The notes beneath the pieces were generated by a model that did not search any database, was not told where the DNA came from, and was given only the letters and a program-made list of their open reading frames with translations. The position numbers were made by a program, and so were the translations under genes. A DNA stretch of 64,000 bases from AE-B3B sp964543295. GTDB lineage: Bacteria; Aerophobota; Aerophobia; Aerophobales; AE-B3A. The stretch covers positions 1 through 64,000 of the forward strand of contig CAZIXA010000004.1 in NCBI GenBank assembly GCA_964543295.1, read 5' to 3'. Shown in pieces: positions 1-8,879 of this stretch (position 1 is its first letter; each line of letters begins with the position of its first letter).

Positions 1-1514
1 TACAGAGAATCAAAGGCCCGAAAATAGCGTTTTACTGTCAAACTTGGGTTGAAATCGTATGTCATGCCTATTTTTTAGGAGAAGGAGTAATGTATCTTTT
101 GCAAAAAGCAATTGATTCAGTTTATCAAAAATATGGAGTTTATAAAGGAATTCCAGAAAGATATCCCACTATGAAAGATGTACATAATTGGCTAAAAGAA
201 TATCCTGCTAAGGGAAGAGAGGCTCAGTGGATGAGCTCTACTTTAAGAGCAGTGGGAACTTTATGCTTTGGAGAGATGGGAAGAATTCTTAATGTAGGCA
301 AACAAATAGATTTATCTTTTCTTTTAAAAAAGAACGTTATTTTAGAGCTCGATGCTTTAACCAACTCTGATAAAATCTTTTTTATTGAATCGCTCCTTTT
401 ATGGATCCATCACTATCGATTAGCAGAGGGAAAAAGAGAAACCTTTAAGCATGCTATCATCTTGGAAGAGGCTCATCACATTCTCCTAAAACAAAAACAA
501 GAATCCAAAGGAGGAGAAGCTATTACTGATACTATCCTCAGAGAAATTAGAGAACTGGGTGAGTCAGTAATCTTAATTGATCAGCACCCATCTTTAATTT
601 CCATCCCTGCTTTAGGAAATACTTACTGCACTATAGCTATGAATTTAAAGCATAGAAGTGATGTTAATATTGCAGCAGACTGTATGCTCTTAGATAACAA
701 AGAAAAAGAATATCTTGGAAAGCTAGAAGTAGGTTATGGTATTGTGAAACTCCAGGGAAGATGGTTTTCTCCTTTTTTGATAAAAATTCCTTTGGTTAGA
801 ATAAAAAAGGGAATTGTGACTGATGAGACGATTAGAAGGAAAATGAGAAGCTATTCCGGTTATTCCCAGGGTTGGTATAGAGAAGATAAGGAACTAAGCG
901 AGATTCAAGATATTCCGCCTAAGGACAAACTAATTGAAGAACAAGAAAAAGATTATCTTATCGATATTTTAAAAAATCCTTTATCAGGAGTAGTTGAAAG
1001 AAATAGGAGATTAGGAATGAGTGCTCGCAGAGGAAATAATTTGAAAGAATCACTTGTTGCAAAAGGTTTGATAGAGACTAAAGAAATAAGTACCAGAAGT
1101 GGAAGAATTTTACTGGCTGGGTTAACTAAAAAGGGTTGTAATATACTTAGAAAATTAGGATATGGGGCCAAGAATGGAATTAGACGATTTGGTCTAATAC
1201 ATGAGTTCTGGAGAGATAAAGTAAAAAGATATTATGAAAAAATTGGCTACAAAGTAACTCTCGAAAAAAAGTTAAATGGAGAAAGAGCTGATCTCGTCGC
1301 TGAAAAGGGTAAAGAGAAAATTGCTATTGAGATTGAAACCGGTAATTCTAATGCTATAGAGAACATCAAAAAATGTTTAGAGGCTAAGTTTAGTGTAGTT
1401 GTCTCGGTACCTGTGAATAGAAAAATAGAGACTCAGATAAAAGAAAGATTAAAGAGGGAGAAGTTAAATAAAAGGGAGAGAATACTTATAATTAATTCAG
1501 AGAGGTTCGAATGA
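1..1514 (+). CDS. HerA/DUF87-like ATPase with C-terminal nuclease-like tail (5' part outside window)
   Basis: The frame is open back to the window edge (codons from base 3). The upstream codons align with the intact paralog at 29244-31253, so the ATG at 90 is internal and the Walker A half lies off the left edge. Visible parts are the Walker B stretch IILEEAHHIL, the DQHPS sensor-like stretch and a winged-helix-like segment. A C-terminal tail has ADLVAEKG...IAIEIETG, which looks like a D...ExE variant of the PD-(D/E)xK nuclease core. This architecture belongs to HerA/VirB4-type DNA-pumping ATPases found on mobile elements. The next genes run convergently on the other strand. The function in this element is inferred; the ATPase family call is firm. 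Confidence 0.8.
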   Translation, partial: QRIKGPKIAFYCQTWVEIVCHAYFLGEGVMYLLQKAIDSVYQKYGVYKGIPERYPTMKDVHNWLKEYPAKGREAQWMSSTLRAVGTLCFGEMGRILNVGKQIDLSFLLKKNVILELDALTNSDKIFFIESLLLWIHHYRLAEGKRETFKHAIILEEAHHILLKQKQESKGGEAITDTILREIRELGESVILIDQHPSLISIPALGNTYCTIAMNLKHRSDVNIAADCMLLDNKEKEYLGKLEVGYGIVKLQGRWFSPFLIKIPLVRIKKGIVTDETIRRKMRSYSGYSQGWYREDKELSEIQDIPPKDKLIEEQEKDYLIDILKNPLSGVVERNRRLGMSARRGNNLKESLVAKGLIETKEISTRSGRILLAGLTKKGCNILRKLGYGAKNGIRRFGLIHEFWRDKVKRYYEKIGYKVTLEKKLNGERADLVAEKGKEKIAIEIETGNSNAIENIKKCLEAKFSVVVSVPVNRKIETQIKERLKREKLNKRERILIINSERFE

Positions 1515-1565
1515 TTCCTCTGCTGGACCATTCGAGTATTTACGAAGCATTTTGGGTAAGCAAAG

Positions 1566-1594
1566 TGAGGGTGAGGAGCGAAACGACGAAGCAT
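1566..1594. repeat. Short dispersed repeat-like segment (gaggagcgaaacgacgaagc)
   Basis: The stretch gaggagcgaaacgacgaagc sits between two convergent genes. A related stretch (gaggagcaaagcgacgag) is in the rRNA spacer near 39531-39550. Motifs of this kind occur as short dispersed repeats in many genomes. The match is short and imperfect, so the call is tentative. Confidence 0.3.
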
Positions 1595-1646
1595 TCCGTC
1601 CGCCGATTTTTTATTGTGGTTTTTCGCGGCTTCATGATCTTCATCT

Positions 1647-2459
1647 CTAATAAAATATGTTATTTATAAAAAATTCAACTAAATGGACAACAATACTAGA
1701 CATCTTTTGTGCATAATTTCTAGAAATTTTTAATTTAGCATCCGGTTTATTCATATTACAATGTGCTAAATCATTTCTATATTCTCTTATGAATTCGATA
1801 TTAACTCTATTAAACTCATCCTGTTCAATAAAACTATTTTTTATACCCCATTTTATTAAGTCATTGAACTTAATAGCATATACTTTATTTTCATTAACTA
1901 ATTCAGTATATCTGTATCTTAGCGATGCTTCTAAGGCAAAGGTACAGAAAAGTATAGAGCTCCTATACAAGCTATAAGCTAAACAATCCAAAGCTTCGGT
2001 AAAATAATCTTGGATGTACTCCGGAACGTTTATATTCAAAAAAATATCTTTTTCAGCTTTATTTGGAACCCACTTTTGTATTATTTCGTAATTTTCTATT
2101 CTGATTTGTGAGTCTCTGAGCAGAAGAGCGTTTACTTTTGAAATGAAATCATCCAATGCTATTTTATTAACTACTTCGTGCTGGGTACTTTGAGAGGTTA
2201 AAGACTTTAAAAAAACTAAAAACCTTTCTTGCTCTCTATAAAAATAAGCTGACATTTCAGTTACTGCTTTTAATGGAATTTTTTTACCTGCTTTTCTAGC
2301 TTTCAAAATATTCTCTTCAAATTTTCTGGCATCTGGGAAGTTTGTAAGGTCTCGGTCACCCGTTATATCACTAAAAACATCTAATATAAGAGTAAATGGA
2401 AAATAAATCCGTGCCATCTTACAAGATTTATCAATTGTAGAACTAGATAACTCAATCAT
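1647..2459 (-). CDS. HEPN-domain protein linked to the restriction-modification genes
   Basis: This is a 270-residue protein. The C-terminal half is helical and contains EYRNDLAHCN near residue 228. That matches the RNxxxH motif (R-x4-H) of HEPN domains, many of which are metal-independent RNases in defence and toxin systems. The N-terminal half was not recognised. The start at 2459 is preferred because GGGAGAT lies just upstream and the specificity gene's stop (2461) is one base before it, so translation is likely coupled. It is the last gene of the leftward RHH-methylase-specificity operon. It could be an added abortive effector or a DUF4145-type accessory protein; the motif is seen, the role is inferred. 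Confidence 0.6.
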   Translation of the reverse strand: MIELSSSTIDKSCKMARIYFPFTLILDVFSDITGDRDLTNFPDARKFEENILKARKAGKKIPLKAVTEMSAYFYREQERFLVFLKSLTSQSTQHEVVNKIALDDFISKVNALLLRDSQIRIENYEIIQKWVPNKAEKDIFLNINVPEYIQDYFTEALDCLAYSLYRSSILFCTFALEASLRYRYTELVNENKVYAIKFNDLIKWGIKNSFIEQDEFNRVNIEFIREYRNDLAHCNMNKPDAKLKISRNYAQKMSSIVVHLVEFFINNIFY

Positions 2460-2460
2460 C

Positions 2461-3864
2461 TTATCTCCCAATAATTATTTTCTCAACGTCTCCTTTGGCT
2501 TTGTCGACAACATCGTCTGCCTCTTCTTGGAGTTTTCCAATAATGGTATTAACTTCCTGAATTTTCTTAGCAATTCTTTCTTGTGTGGTAGAAGGTGGAA
2601 GGGGGATTAAAAGATTTTCTAATTCAGACTTAGAGATGCTCGACATAATAGCCCCTGTTAATTGTCTTTCAATCTGCATTTGCGCAAATTTTGTGATTAG
2701 ATAGTAAAATACATAATATCTCAAATTTTTATCAGATATTCTTAAAATAGCAAAGCCATTAGTAGCAACTTCATTATCAAATTCTTTAGAAACAAGAGCA
2801 ACCGATTTTAAAGAACCTCCTAAGATAGGTAATAGAATATCTCCTTCTTTAATTAGCATTCTTGCCCTTCCTGGCGCATCCTTTCCCCGAACATGAGTAT
2901 AAGAAAAAATTTTATGATTTTCTTCATCTATGTTTTGGATTTGAATATATTTGAATAACCTATTTAGCTCTTTCTTAGGATCAATTTGCTCGTTACTAAA
3001 CTTTGCAACATCTTTTAACTTCTTTAATTCAAATTTCCCTTTCTTTACAAAATCAATTATCCTGTTAAATCTGGGATGATAATAATGTGGGTCAAGCCTT
3101 TCATCTAACTTGGTAATAAAAACATTCGCTTTTTTTTCTTCAGGATACTCCAAACCAAGTTCCTTTAAGAAGAAGTTATCAAGTTCTCTTCTTAATTTTT
3201 TTACTTTTTTTAAATCTTTAATCCTCTTTTCTCTTCCAAGTCCCATAACTTTAATAATTTGTTTCTGAGCTGTCTTCGACGGTAAGGGCACTAAAACTTG
3301 TTTAATAGATTCTATGTGAAGATCTGGTTGCCCAATTCCTTTATTGAATCTAATTGTTTGCATTCTACCCACTGAAATATTTAAAAACGTTTCAAGATAT
3401 TCAGGAATTACATTATTTCTATTGACTTTTATTAACGCTAAACTAACAAAAATGCTAAATTCCGGTGCACCTCGAGGTATTGTCTTTGCGATTCTTGGAC
3501 CTACACCGACCTTCCTTAATAAAATATCTCTCCATTCAGGTTTACACCTTTTAATTAGTTCATTGTGTTCTTCACGAGAAATATATTTTATATTTTTAAA
3601 ATCGACACCATCCTCTGTAACATTAGTTACCATTATGAAAGGCACTCCATAGTCTACATATTTGGGAGTATAGTGAGTCCCATCTGTTACCTTAATAGAT
3701 ATTTTTTTATCCCCCAACGGTACTAATGGAAATTTGGTCTTTGTCAATTTGGATTCATACTCGATGAATTTTGGCAAAAAAAAGTAAACATCCATCCTTT
3801 CTCGATGTGCTATATATTTCCCGTCAAGTTCAAAACATAAAGGCTTCTCTGTTAGTATCTGCAT
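2461..3864 (-). CDS. hsdS: Type I-like restriction-modification specificity subunit (HsdS)
   Basis: The protein has about 467 residues. It has two target-recognition-domain halves separated and followed by helical spacers: TEDGVDFKN...PEWRDILL and KIGIG-type text in the first half, ERLDPHYYHPRF...KEGDILLPILGG in the second. Each half ends in a PLPS(K/T)xxQ(K/E)xI motif, the hallmark of HsdS repeats. HsdS recognises a bipartite DNA site and docks the methylase. The start at 3864 is preferred because it has an AGAGGT site; the upstream frame would overlap the methylase. It lies five bases downstream of the methylase stop. No HsdR translocase gene is present in the window. Confidence 0.9.
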   Translation of the reverse strand: MQILTEKPLCFELDGKYIAHRERMDVYFFLPKFIEYESKLTKTKFPLVPLGDKKISIKVTDGTHYTPKYVDYGVPFIMVTNVTEDGVDFKNIKYISREEHNELIKRCKPEWRDILLRKVGVGPRIAKTIPRGAPEFSIFVSLALIKVNRNNVIPEYLETFLNISVGRMQTIRFNKGIGQPDLHIESIKQVLVPLPSKTAQKQIIKVMGLGREKRIKDLKKVKKLRRELDNFFLKELGLEYPEEKKANVFITKLDERLDPHYYHPRFNRIIDFVKKGKFELKKLKDVAKFSNEQIDPKKELNRLFKYIQIQNIDEENHKIFSYTHVRGKDAPGRARMLIKEGDILLPILGGSLKSVALVSKEFDNEVATNGFAILRISDKNLRYYVFYYLITKFAQMQIERQLTGAIMSSISKSELENLLIPLPPSTTQERIAKKIQEVNTIIGKLQEEADDVVDKAKGDVEKIIIGR

Positions 3865-3868
3865 TCTA

Positions 3869-5626
3869 TTACCTCTTGTAATACTTTTCTTCAAACTTGT
3901 GATATTCTTCTAATATTTTTGGAAAATCATTTTTTCCTGTTGATCTACCTGTTGCATCATAGCCAATATTTTCTGCAATAGCCATGAAAACAGGTCCCTG
4001 TTCATGGTAAGGATCAGTAGTATTCTTTTTTTCCAAAAAGATCAGAGAAGCTTTTACCCCAGATCCATAAGGCAAAAATGTTTCTTGCGGGAGGGATACT
4101 ACTGCTTTAACAATAGTTTCTTTTTTGATGTAATCTCTTACAAATTTAAGTGACGAATTTGTCAATATACCATCCGGCATTACTATTCCAAGTCTCCCAT
4201 ATGGCTTAAGCAAATTAATACATAGTGTTAAGAACAATACTTCTGTAAGTTTCGTTTTTGATATTTCTTTGAAGCGATACTCAGAAAGGATTTTAGGATC
4301 GTTAATCTTGCTTCCAAAAGGAGGATTAGTCAGAATTACATTATATTCCTTACTTACGATTTCTTTGTTTCTAGTTGTTATTATAAAAGCATTTGAATGA
4401 ACAATGCCACCATGCCCATCTCCATGAAATACCATGTTCATTTTTGCTACCCAAGCTAAGCGCTCATTTATATCCATTCCGAATAGCTTACCCTCTGCAT
4501 AATTCTTTTTTTGCTCATCAAGGTCGTCAATCTTTCCTTGAATATACTTTTCATGCAAATCGCTCCAGACCTTTCGCATAGCTCCTATCAAGAAACCACC
4601 AGAACCGCAACCGGGATCTAAAACCGCTTCATTGTCTTTTGGCTCGACAACCCCAATCATAAAATCAATAATTTCCCTCGGTGTAAAAAATTGACCTAAA
4701 GGACCTCTGAAAGTTCCTTTTAAGAAAATTTCAAACATGGCTCCTTTAATATCTACACCTTGTTTATCAGTCCCAGTTTCAAGGAACGTATAAGGTTCAA
4801 TAATACCTACAATTTGATAGATGGTATTATCTTTTAAATTAATTGTAACCAATTTATGGGCGGTTTTCGATTCAACTTCTGCATAAATTTTTGGAAAATC
4901 TTTTTTTGCCTCTTCGAATAAATCTCTGACTCTATCAACTACAGAACCAATAGTATCTATAACTTTTCCTCTTTTATCTGTTTTTATTCTAAATTCACGT
5001 TCTGTTTTTTTCTTATTTTTAACGTCTCTTTCATCCTTCATCTTCGCGAAAAGCAGTTTACTCATTTCATCAAACGATTCTGCAGGATCTCTACCCTCTT
5101 CATTTCTAATAATATCATGGCACTGTTGAATTACTCTTGATAAGCTGCTTAAATCTTCAAATTTAACTAAAGCTTTGCCTTCTTTTTGAAGTTCAGCGTG
5201 CGGGATTAATTCAGATTTTATTTGTTTAGATTCCCCTTGCCTTTCACCTGTTTTAAACCACAACCAACCCTTTTTTGTTCCATCTGTAACAATAAAATAA
5301 GGCGCACCCAATCGTTGTGCATAACTTTCAGCTTGAAGCCAATCATCACTTTTTATCTTTCCTGAGGGTTTACATTCCACGACAATGTATGGAACTTTTC
5401 GATGATCTTCTATGATGGAAATGACAATGTCTGCAAACTTGGTCATTCTTCCAAATTTCACAGGTACTTCAAAATCCATTAATTTGTAACCAAGGACATC
5501 TCTCAGATAAGGAATTATTTTTTCTTGCTTTACCTTTTCCTCGGGTCCAATTTTTTCTTTCATCTTTTTATCAAGTGCTTCGATGCTTTCTTGATTATTT
5601 TCAATTAATTTCTTTCGTTTAACCAT
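3869..5626 (-). CDS. hsdM: N6-adenine DNA methylase with N-terminal HsdR_N-like nuclease domain
   Basis: This 585-residue protein has two parts. Residues 35-135 resemble the HsdR N-terminal (PD-(D/E)xK) fold, with D66 and V-E84-C-K86. Residues 225-585 are an N6-adenine methylase with DPGCGSGGFL (motif I, near 338) and NPPFG (motif IV, N434-F437). The fusion of nuclease-like and methylase domains beside a separate S subunit resembles the layout of BcgI-type (type IIB) enzymes, where one chain cuts and methylates and no ATP-driven HsdR is needed. Similar fusions are also annotated simply as HsdM, so cleavage activity is inferred. The operon starts with the small RHH gene one base upstream. Confidence 0.85.
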   Translation of the reverse strand: MVKRKKLIENNQESIEALDKKMKEKIGPEEKVKQEKIIPYLRDVLGYKLMDFEVPVKFGRMTKFADIVISIIEDHRKVPYIVVECKPSGKIKSDDWLQAESYAQRLGAPYFIVTDGTKKGWLWFKTGERQGESKQIKSELIPHAELQKEGKALVKFEDLSSLSRVIQQCHDIIRNEEGRDPAESFDEMSKLLFAKMKDERDVKNKKKTEREFRIKTDKRGKVIDTIGSVVDRVRDLFEEAKKDFPKIYAEVESKTAHKLVTINLKDNTIYQIVGIIEPYTFLETGTDKQGVDIKGAMFEIFLKGTFRGPLGQFFTPREIIDFMIGVVEPKDNEAVLDPGCGSGGFLIGAMRKVWSDLHEKYIQGKIDDLDEQKKNYAEGKLFGMDINERLAWVAKMNMVFHGDGHGGIVHSNAFIITTRNKEIVSKEYNVILTNPPFGSKINDPKILSEYRFKEISKTKLTEVLFLTLCINLLKPYGRLGIVMPDGILTNSSLKFVRDYIKKETIVKAVVSLPQETFLPYGSGVKASLIFLEKKNTTDPYHEQGPVFMAIAENIGYDATGRSTGKNDFPKILEEYHKFEEKYYKR

Positions 5627-5627
5627 T

Positions 5628-5765
5628 TTATCCTCTCTTTTTAAGTTCGTCCCTCATAAAGTTCTCAAATTGTTTAGACAAGATAATGCCTTTTTCTTCA
5701 CAATATTTTTTATATTCATTGTAAATTTTAGAATCAACCGATAGGGTTACTCTTTTATTTACCAT
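5628..5765 (-). CDS. 45-residue ribbon-helix-helix protein, putative regulator of the R-M operon
   Basis: This short frame starts at ATG 5765. It reads MVNKRVTLSVDSKIYNEYKK followed by KGIILSKQFENFMRDELKKRG. The pattern (a basic beta strand with alternating hydrophobics, then two helices) is that of Arc/CopG-type ribbon-helix-helix DNA-binding proteins. Its TAA stop is one base before the methylase ATG, so it is the first gene of the R-M operon and probably coupled. By position it may play the role that C proteins play in other R-M systems, repressing its own promoter. Toxin-antitoxin antitoxins share this fold, so that is the alternative. Confidence 0.7.
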   Translation of the reverse strand: MVNKRVTLSVDSKIYNEYKKYCEEKGIILSKQFENFMRDELKKRG

Positions 5766-6256
5766 ATTCCAGCCTCTTTATGTATCATTATCGATATATA
5801 CATACACATATTTAAAAAGTTTTCTCTTTGCCACGAAAACCCCTCAAAAATATTCCCTCTAAGGGCGGGCGGAATTTCATATAATTCTTGTTAAGCGAAC
5901 TTCTGAAGATTAAGATTGGCTGAAATAGTTGAATTTCTTGTTTATAAGGCTTCTATTTTACATTTTCAGAAATCAGAAATATTATAAAACGCAATCATAA
6001 AGCTTTATGATTCGTGATTCTATGCAATTACTTGAGCTCGAACTAAAATCAAGAGGTTCTTCTTCTGAATAAGCAACCAAATCATACCATAATTCTCTTG
6101 TTTTCGCAAATTATGTGGATTTCAGCAACCTCTACTTGAGTTATCTTCATCAGATGGCTTGTCGCCAAAGAATAGAAACAGGTATTTGTTGTAAAATCCT
6201 TAAAATGTTAATCAGTAACAAAGAAGGCCAAATTAGGCTTTTCTGTTGCCAGGTAA
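5766..6256. other. Noncoding stretch upstream of the R-M operon
   Basis: I see no convincing gene here. On the minus strand the part next to 5765 is very AT-rich. It contains a TATATCGATA self-complementary core (about 5789-5798) that would suit an RHH operator, and an AGAGGCTGG weak ribosome site. The rest (5830-6256) has no long frame or clear repeat. Confidence 0.4.
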
Positions 6257-6505
6257 TTAACTTATAATTTTTATCTCTTCTACCTTGTATTTCAATTTCC
6301 ACCTGTTAAAAAATTCTTCTACATAACCAGTCATCTTAAAAGGAACGAGGATAACTCTTGGCCAAAGTCTTTTTCCTTTACGAATTTCCAAAGTTCTATT
6401 TAAGGCTCTGAGAAATTGTACCTTTTTAGATTTAGGAAAAGTGGCAAGGCTGTAATAGCCATATAAGAGAGGGATATCCTGTTGGTAATAATGAGACAGT
6501 TGACA
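6257..6505 (-). pseudogene. Fragment of an unrecognised gene
   Basis: The minus frame reads coherent protein text without a start codon. It contains HYYQQDIPLLYGYYSLATF, FLRALNRTLEIRKGKRLWPR and WKLKYKVEEIKIIS before a TAA at 6257. It is cut off at its 5' end by a stop and overlaps, in antisense, the plus-strand HerA tail remnant. Both look like degraded leftovers of genes that were joined here by rearrangement. I do not recognise the family. Confidence 0.45.
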
Positions 6506-6726
6506 TTGTTATTGTTAATGAGAGAGAGAAAATTGCTATTGAGATTGAGACTGGTAATTCTAATGCTATAGAGAATATCAAAAAATGTTTAAATGCTGGG
6601 TTTGGTGTAGCTGTCTCAGCACCTGTAGATAGATGGATAGAGGCTCAAATGAAAGAGAGATTAAGAAAGGAGAAGCTAGATAAAAAGGAGGGAGTGTTTG
6701 TAATTAACTCAGAGAAGTTTGGTTGA
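6466..6726 (+). pseudogene. Remnant of a HerA-like ATPase C-terminal tail
   Basis: The frame starts mid-protein (REGYPVGNNETVDIVIVNE) and continues with KIAIEIETGNSNAIENIKK to a TGA at 6724. It matches the last 80 codons of the gene ending at 1514. The block from gagaaaattg at 1314 differs at only 3 of 66 bases from its copy here. There is no ATPase part, so it is a broken copy. The two copies are in the same orientation and frame the R-M genes. Confidence 0.8.
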
Positions 6727-7088
6727 TCCGTTTAATGGAAACAGCGCCATATTACCTGGCAGATCTTAGTTTACTTTTATTACAACACACTGTGAATGGC
6801 CTTGATAAATTTACCTTGAACGGACCGAAGCTTACGTTTGTGCTCGTTCGTTTTGTTTCTTGTTTTTTGGAACTTTCCGAGACAGCGTGCTACACAGTCG
6901 CGGAGGTCGAGTTTTTTGCCCATCTCAGAAATGCAAGTCTTTGCGAATCCATTGTTCAGATATTCATTTCCGTTGTTTAGTTTGTACATTGTTACCCCAT
7001 TTGCCTGTTATACACCAAATCTTCATCAGCTTTCTAGTTCAAAAACAGGTTCCTGAGGCACGCCTAAGAGTCTAACAGAATTGATAGA
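6727..7088. other. No supported gene
   Basis: Short frames exist on both strands, the longest being about 70-85 codons. They overlap one another, lack ribosome sites and give no recognisable protein text. A 69-codon minus-strand frame (6780-6989) is lysine-rich and might be a decayed gene, but I cannot support it. Confidence 0.4.
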
Positions 7089-8879
7089 CTATTTGGATTT
7101 TGTGGCTTTTGCTCCGAAGACAAAAACGTTATCAATAGCCTTTTTCAATTCGGAGTGACCATGAACAATTAACATTTCCTTTTTATTGAATTCTTCAGAC
7201 AATTTGAAACCCCAACCCTTGAGATCGGACGGTGTAGCAGCGAGCCAATTTTCAGCATATAAGTGAAGCACATTGACCAGTTTCGGTAATTCCCGCGCAA
7301 TTCTGAGAAAATAGTCATTCTTTTTCCAATTTCGAAATGTTGTGATGTTCACTGAGGGGTACGGCAGGTTTATATGTTCTAAATCCTGAAGATTCCAGAG
7401 ATTACACCTAAGTTCCGCTCCTTTAGTGTCGCCAAGAATTGTATGAAATCTCCCTCGCTTATCAGTGGCTAATTTTATATAGACAGGATTTTTCTTCCTG
7501 ACAACAAAGAATTCTGATCTGTCAGGACGATAGTAAATATAAATGGGTCCCACCCAAGCACTTACAGATGGTAAATCTTTCATTAATTCTAATAGGTCAT
7601 CGACCTGTTCTTTTTTAGAAAAACCTATACTTTCTCTCCAGTTGTAAAGGAGTTTGGCTGAATCTGCTTCAATAAACTTTGCCACAGTCCGAATCAAATC
7701 TTTACAATGAGTTAAGTTGAAAGCTTGTAAGTTAAATCGTATGTCAACTCCTGGGAAAGATTTATCCAAGACTAGTCTCTGAAGGTTTTGCTTTTTGCCA
7801 TGGACTTGTTGAAGACAAGAGAAGCCATCAATGTCTTGATATTTAAAGGTGCCTTTAACTTCAGCATAGGAATAACTGAAATCGTCTATTTGATATAAGG
7901 TAATTTCTTCCATATATCCAGTAGATCTACCCCAATCTTGGAGATCATCACATAGGATTAGAAGTGCCGCCAGGGGATATTCTGAAAATCTAACTTCGAC
8001 ATCGCTAAATTGATGAAGTCCAATTGTGTCAAGAATTTGGGCCGATCTTTGATTTCCTAGACGCCCTCTGTGTTCTAGAAATTCTAAAGCTCCTAGGAGA
8101 CCGTGATCATACTTCTCAATCAAATCAAAGCGCTTGTTTTCGATAATGTAGTTAAAAAATTTGGAATACTGCCAAAGCCTTAATAGAAGCGGTTTTAAGT
8201 TGTATCTATATGTTGAGGGAATATCTGGCCATCTTATCAGCCTATATTTCCCAAGAGCATCCTTAATAGAATCATAGATGTTTGCGGATTCTTGGATGGG
8301 ATACGCAATATCATGAAGGAGGCATGCTGTTGCTAGATCTGTTATGTCTCTTTCTGAAGGTAGAAGATTCGATAACTGCGTTGTGATAGCATTGGATAAC
8401 AGCATTACACGGACCATATGGTTCAAGTGATCTCTATAGAATTTTCTCTGCAGCCCAGCCCTTGTTACTATAATAATGTCTTCAAAATGACTCAGTTGTC
8501 CTATTAAATCTTCGATGTTCCGTAAGCTGGGACAAAGCGTTTTCAGAGCACGCATAACGAACCTACCTGCAATGTCTTTTTTGCGACGCCCTTTGGCTAC
8601 ACACCATTCAATAAATAGTCTAAGAAATGAATGAAAGTCATTTGCCTGAAACTCAAATCCCTGGCCTCCTTTGAAAAAAAGGTAGTAGTCAAATAAGGAG
8701 GGCCGGTCAAATGCATCAAAGTCTATCTTGTTGCCACACGCCCAGTATAAAACGTCTTCAATTTCGTAGTGTTTACACTTGGGGCATCTGACCTTTGCGG
8801 TCTTACCTTTAGATTGATATAAAGATGACCTTCTTTTCTTGAACTCTTTTCCACATGAACTACATTTGAACAATATCAT
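7089..8879 (-). CDS. Zinc-ribbon HD-domain protein
   Basis: This is a 596-residue protein. The N-terminus has a zinc ribbon (C6-x2-C9...C32-x2-C35). An HD phosphohydrolase-type core follows: RDHLNHMVRV (H151), LLHDIAYP (H189-D190), EKYDHGLLGA and a downstream CDDLQDWGR aspartate. These match the metal ligands of the HD superfamily (nucleotidases, cyclic-nucleotide phosphodiesterases). The C-terminal 250 residues were not recognised. It is a lone leftward gene between the R-M region and the rightward train, with no close partner. HD enzymes on mobile elements often take part in nucleotide-based defence, but that is inference here. The substrate is unknown. Confidence 0.7.
   Translation of the reverse strand: MILFKCSSCGKEFKKRRSSLYQSKGKTAKVRCPKCKHYEIEDVLYWACGNKIDFDAFDRPSLFDYYLFFKGGQGFEFQANDFHSFLRLFIEWCVAKGRRKKDIAGRFVMRALKTLCPSLRNIEDLIGQLSHFEDIIIVTRAGLQRKFYRDHLNHMVRVMLLSNAITTQLSNLLPSERDITDLATACLLHDIAYPIQESANIYDSIKDALGKYRLIRWPDIPSTYRYNLKPLLLRLWQYSKFFNYIIENKRFDLIEKYDHGLLGALEFLEHRGRLGNQRSAQILDTIGLHQFSDVEVRFSEYPLAALLILCDDLQDWGRSTGYMEEITLYQIDDFSYSYAEVKGTFKYQDIDGFSCLQQVHGKKQNLQRLVLDKSFPGVDIRFNLQAFNLTHCKDLIRTVAKFIEADSAKLLYNWRESIGFSKKEQVDDLLELMKDLPSVSAWVGPIYIYYRPDRSEFFVVRKKNPVYIKLATDKRGRFHTILGDTKGAELRCNLWNLQDLEHINLPYPSVNITTFRNWKKNDYFLRIARELPKLVNVLHLYAENWLAATPSDLKGWGFKLSEEFNKKEMLIVHGHSELKKAIDNVFVFGAKATKSK

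Noticed and set aside
3344..3652. 102-codon plus-strand frame within the specificity gene
   Set aside because: Antisense shadow of hsdS, no ribosome site.
6780..6989. 69-residue minus-strand frame in an empty stretch
   Set aside because: No ribosome site, no recognisable text and overlapping frames on the other strand.
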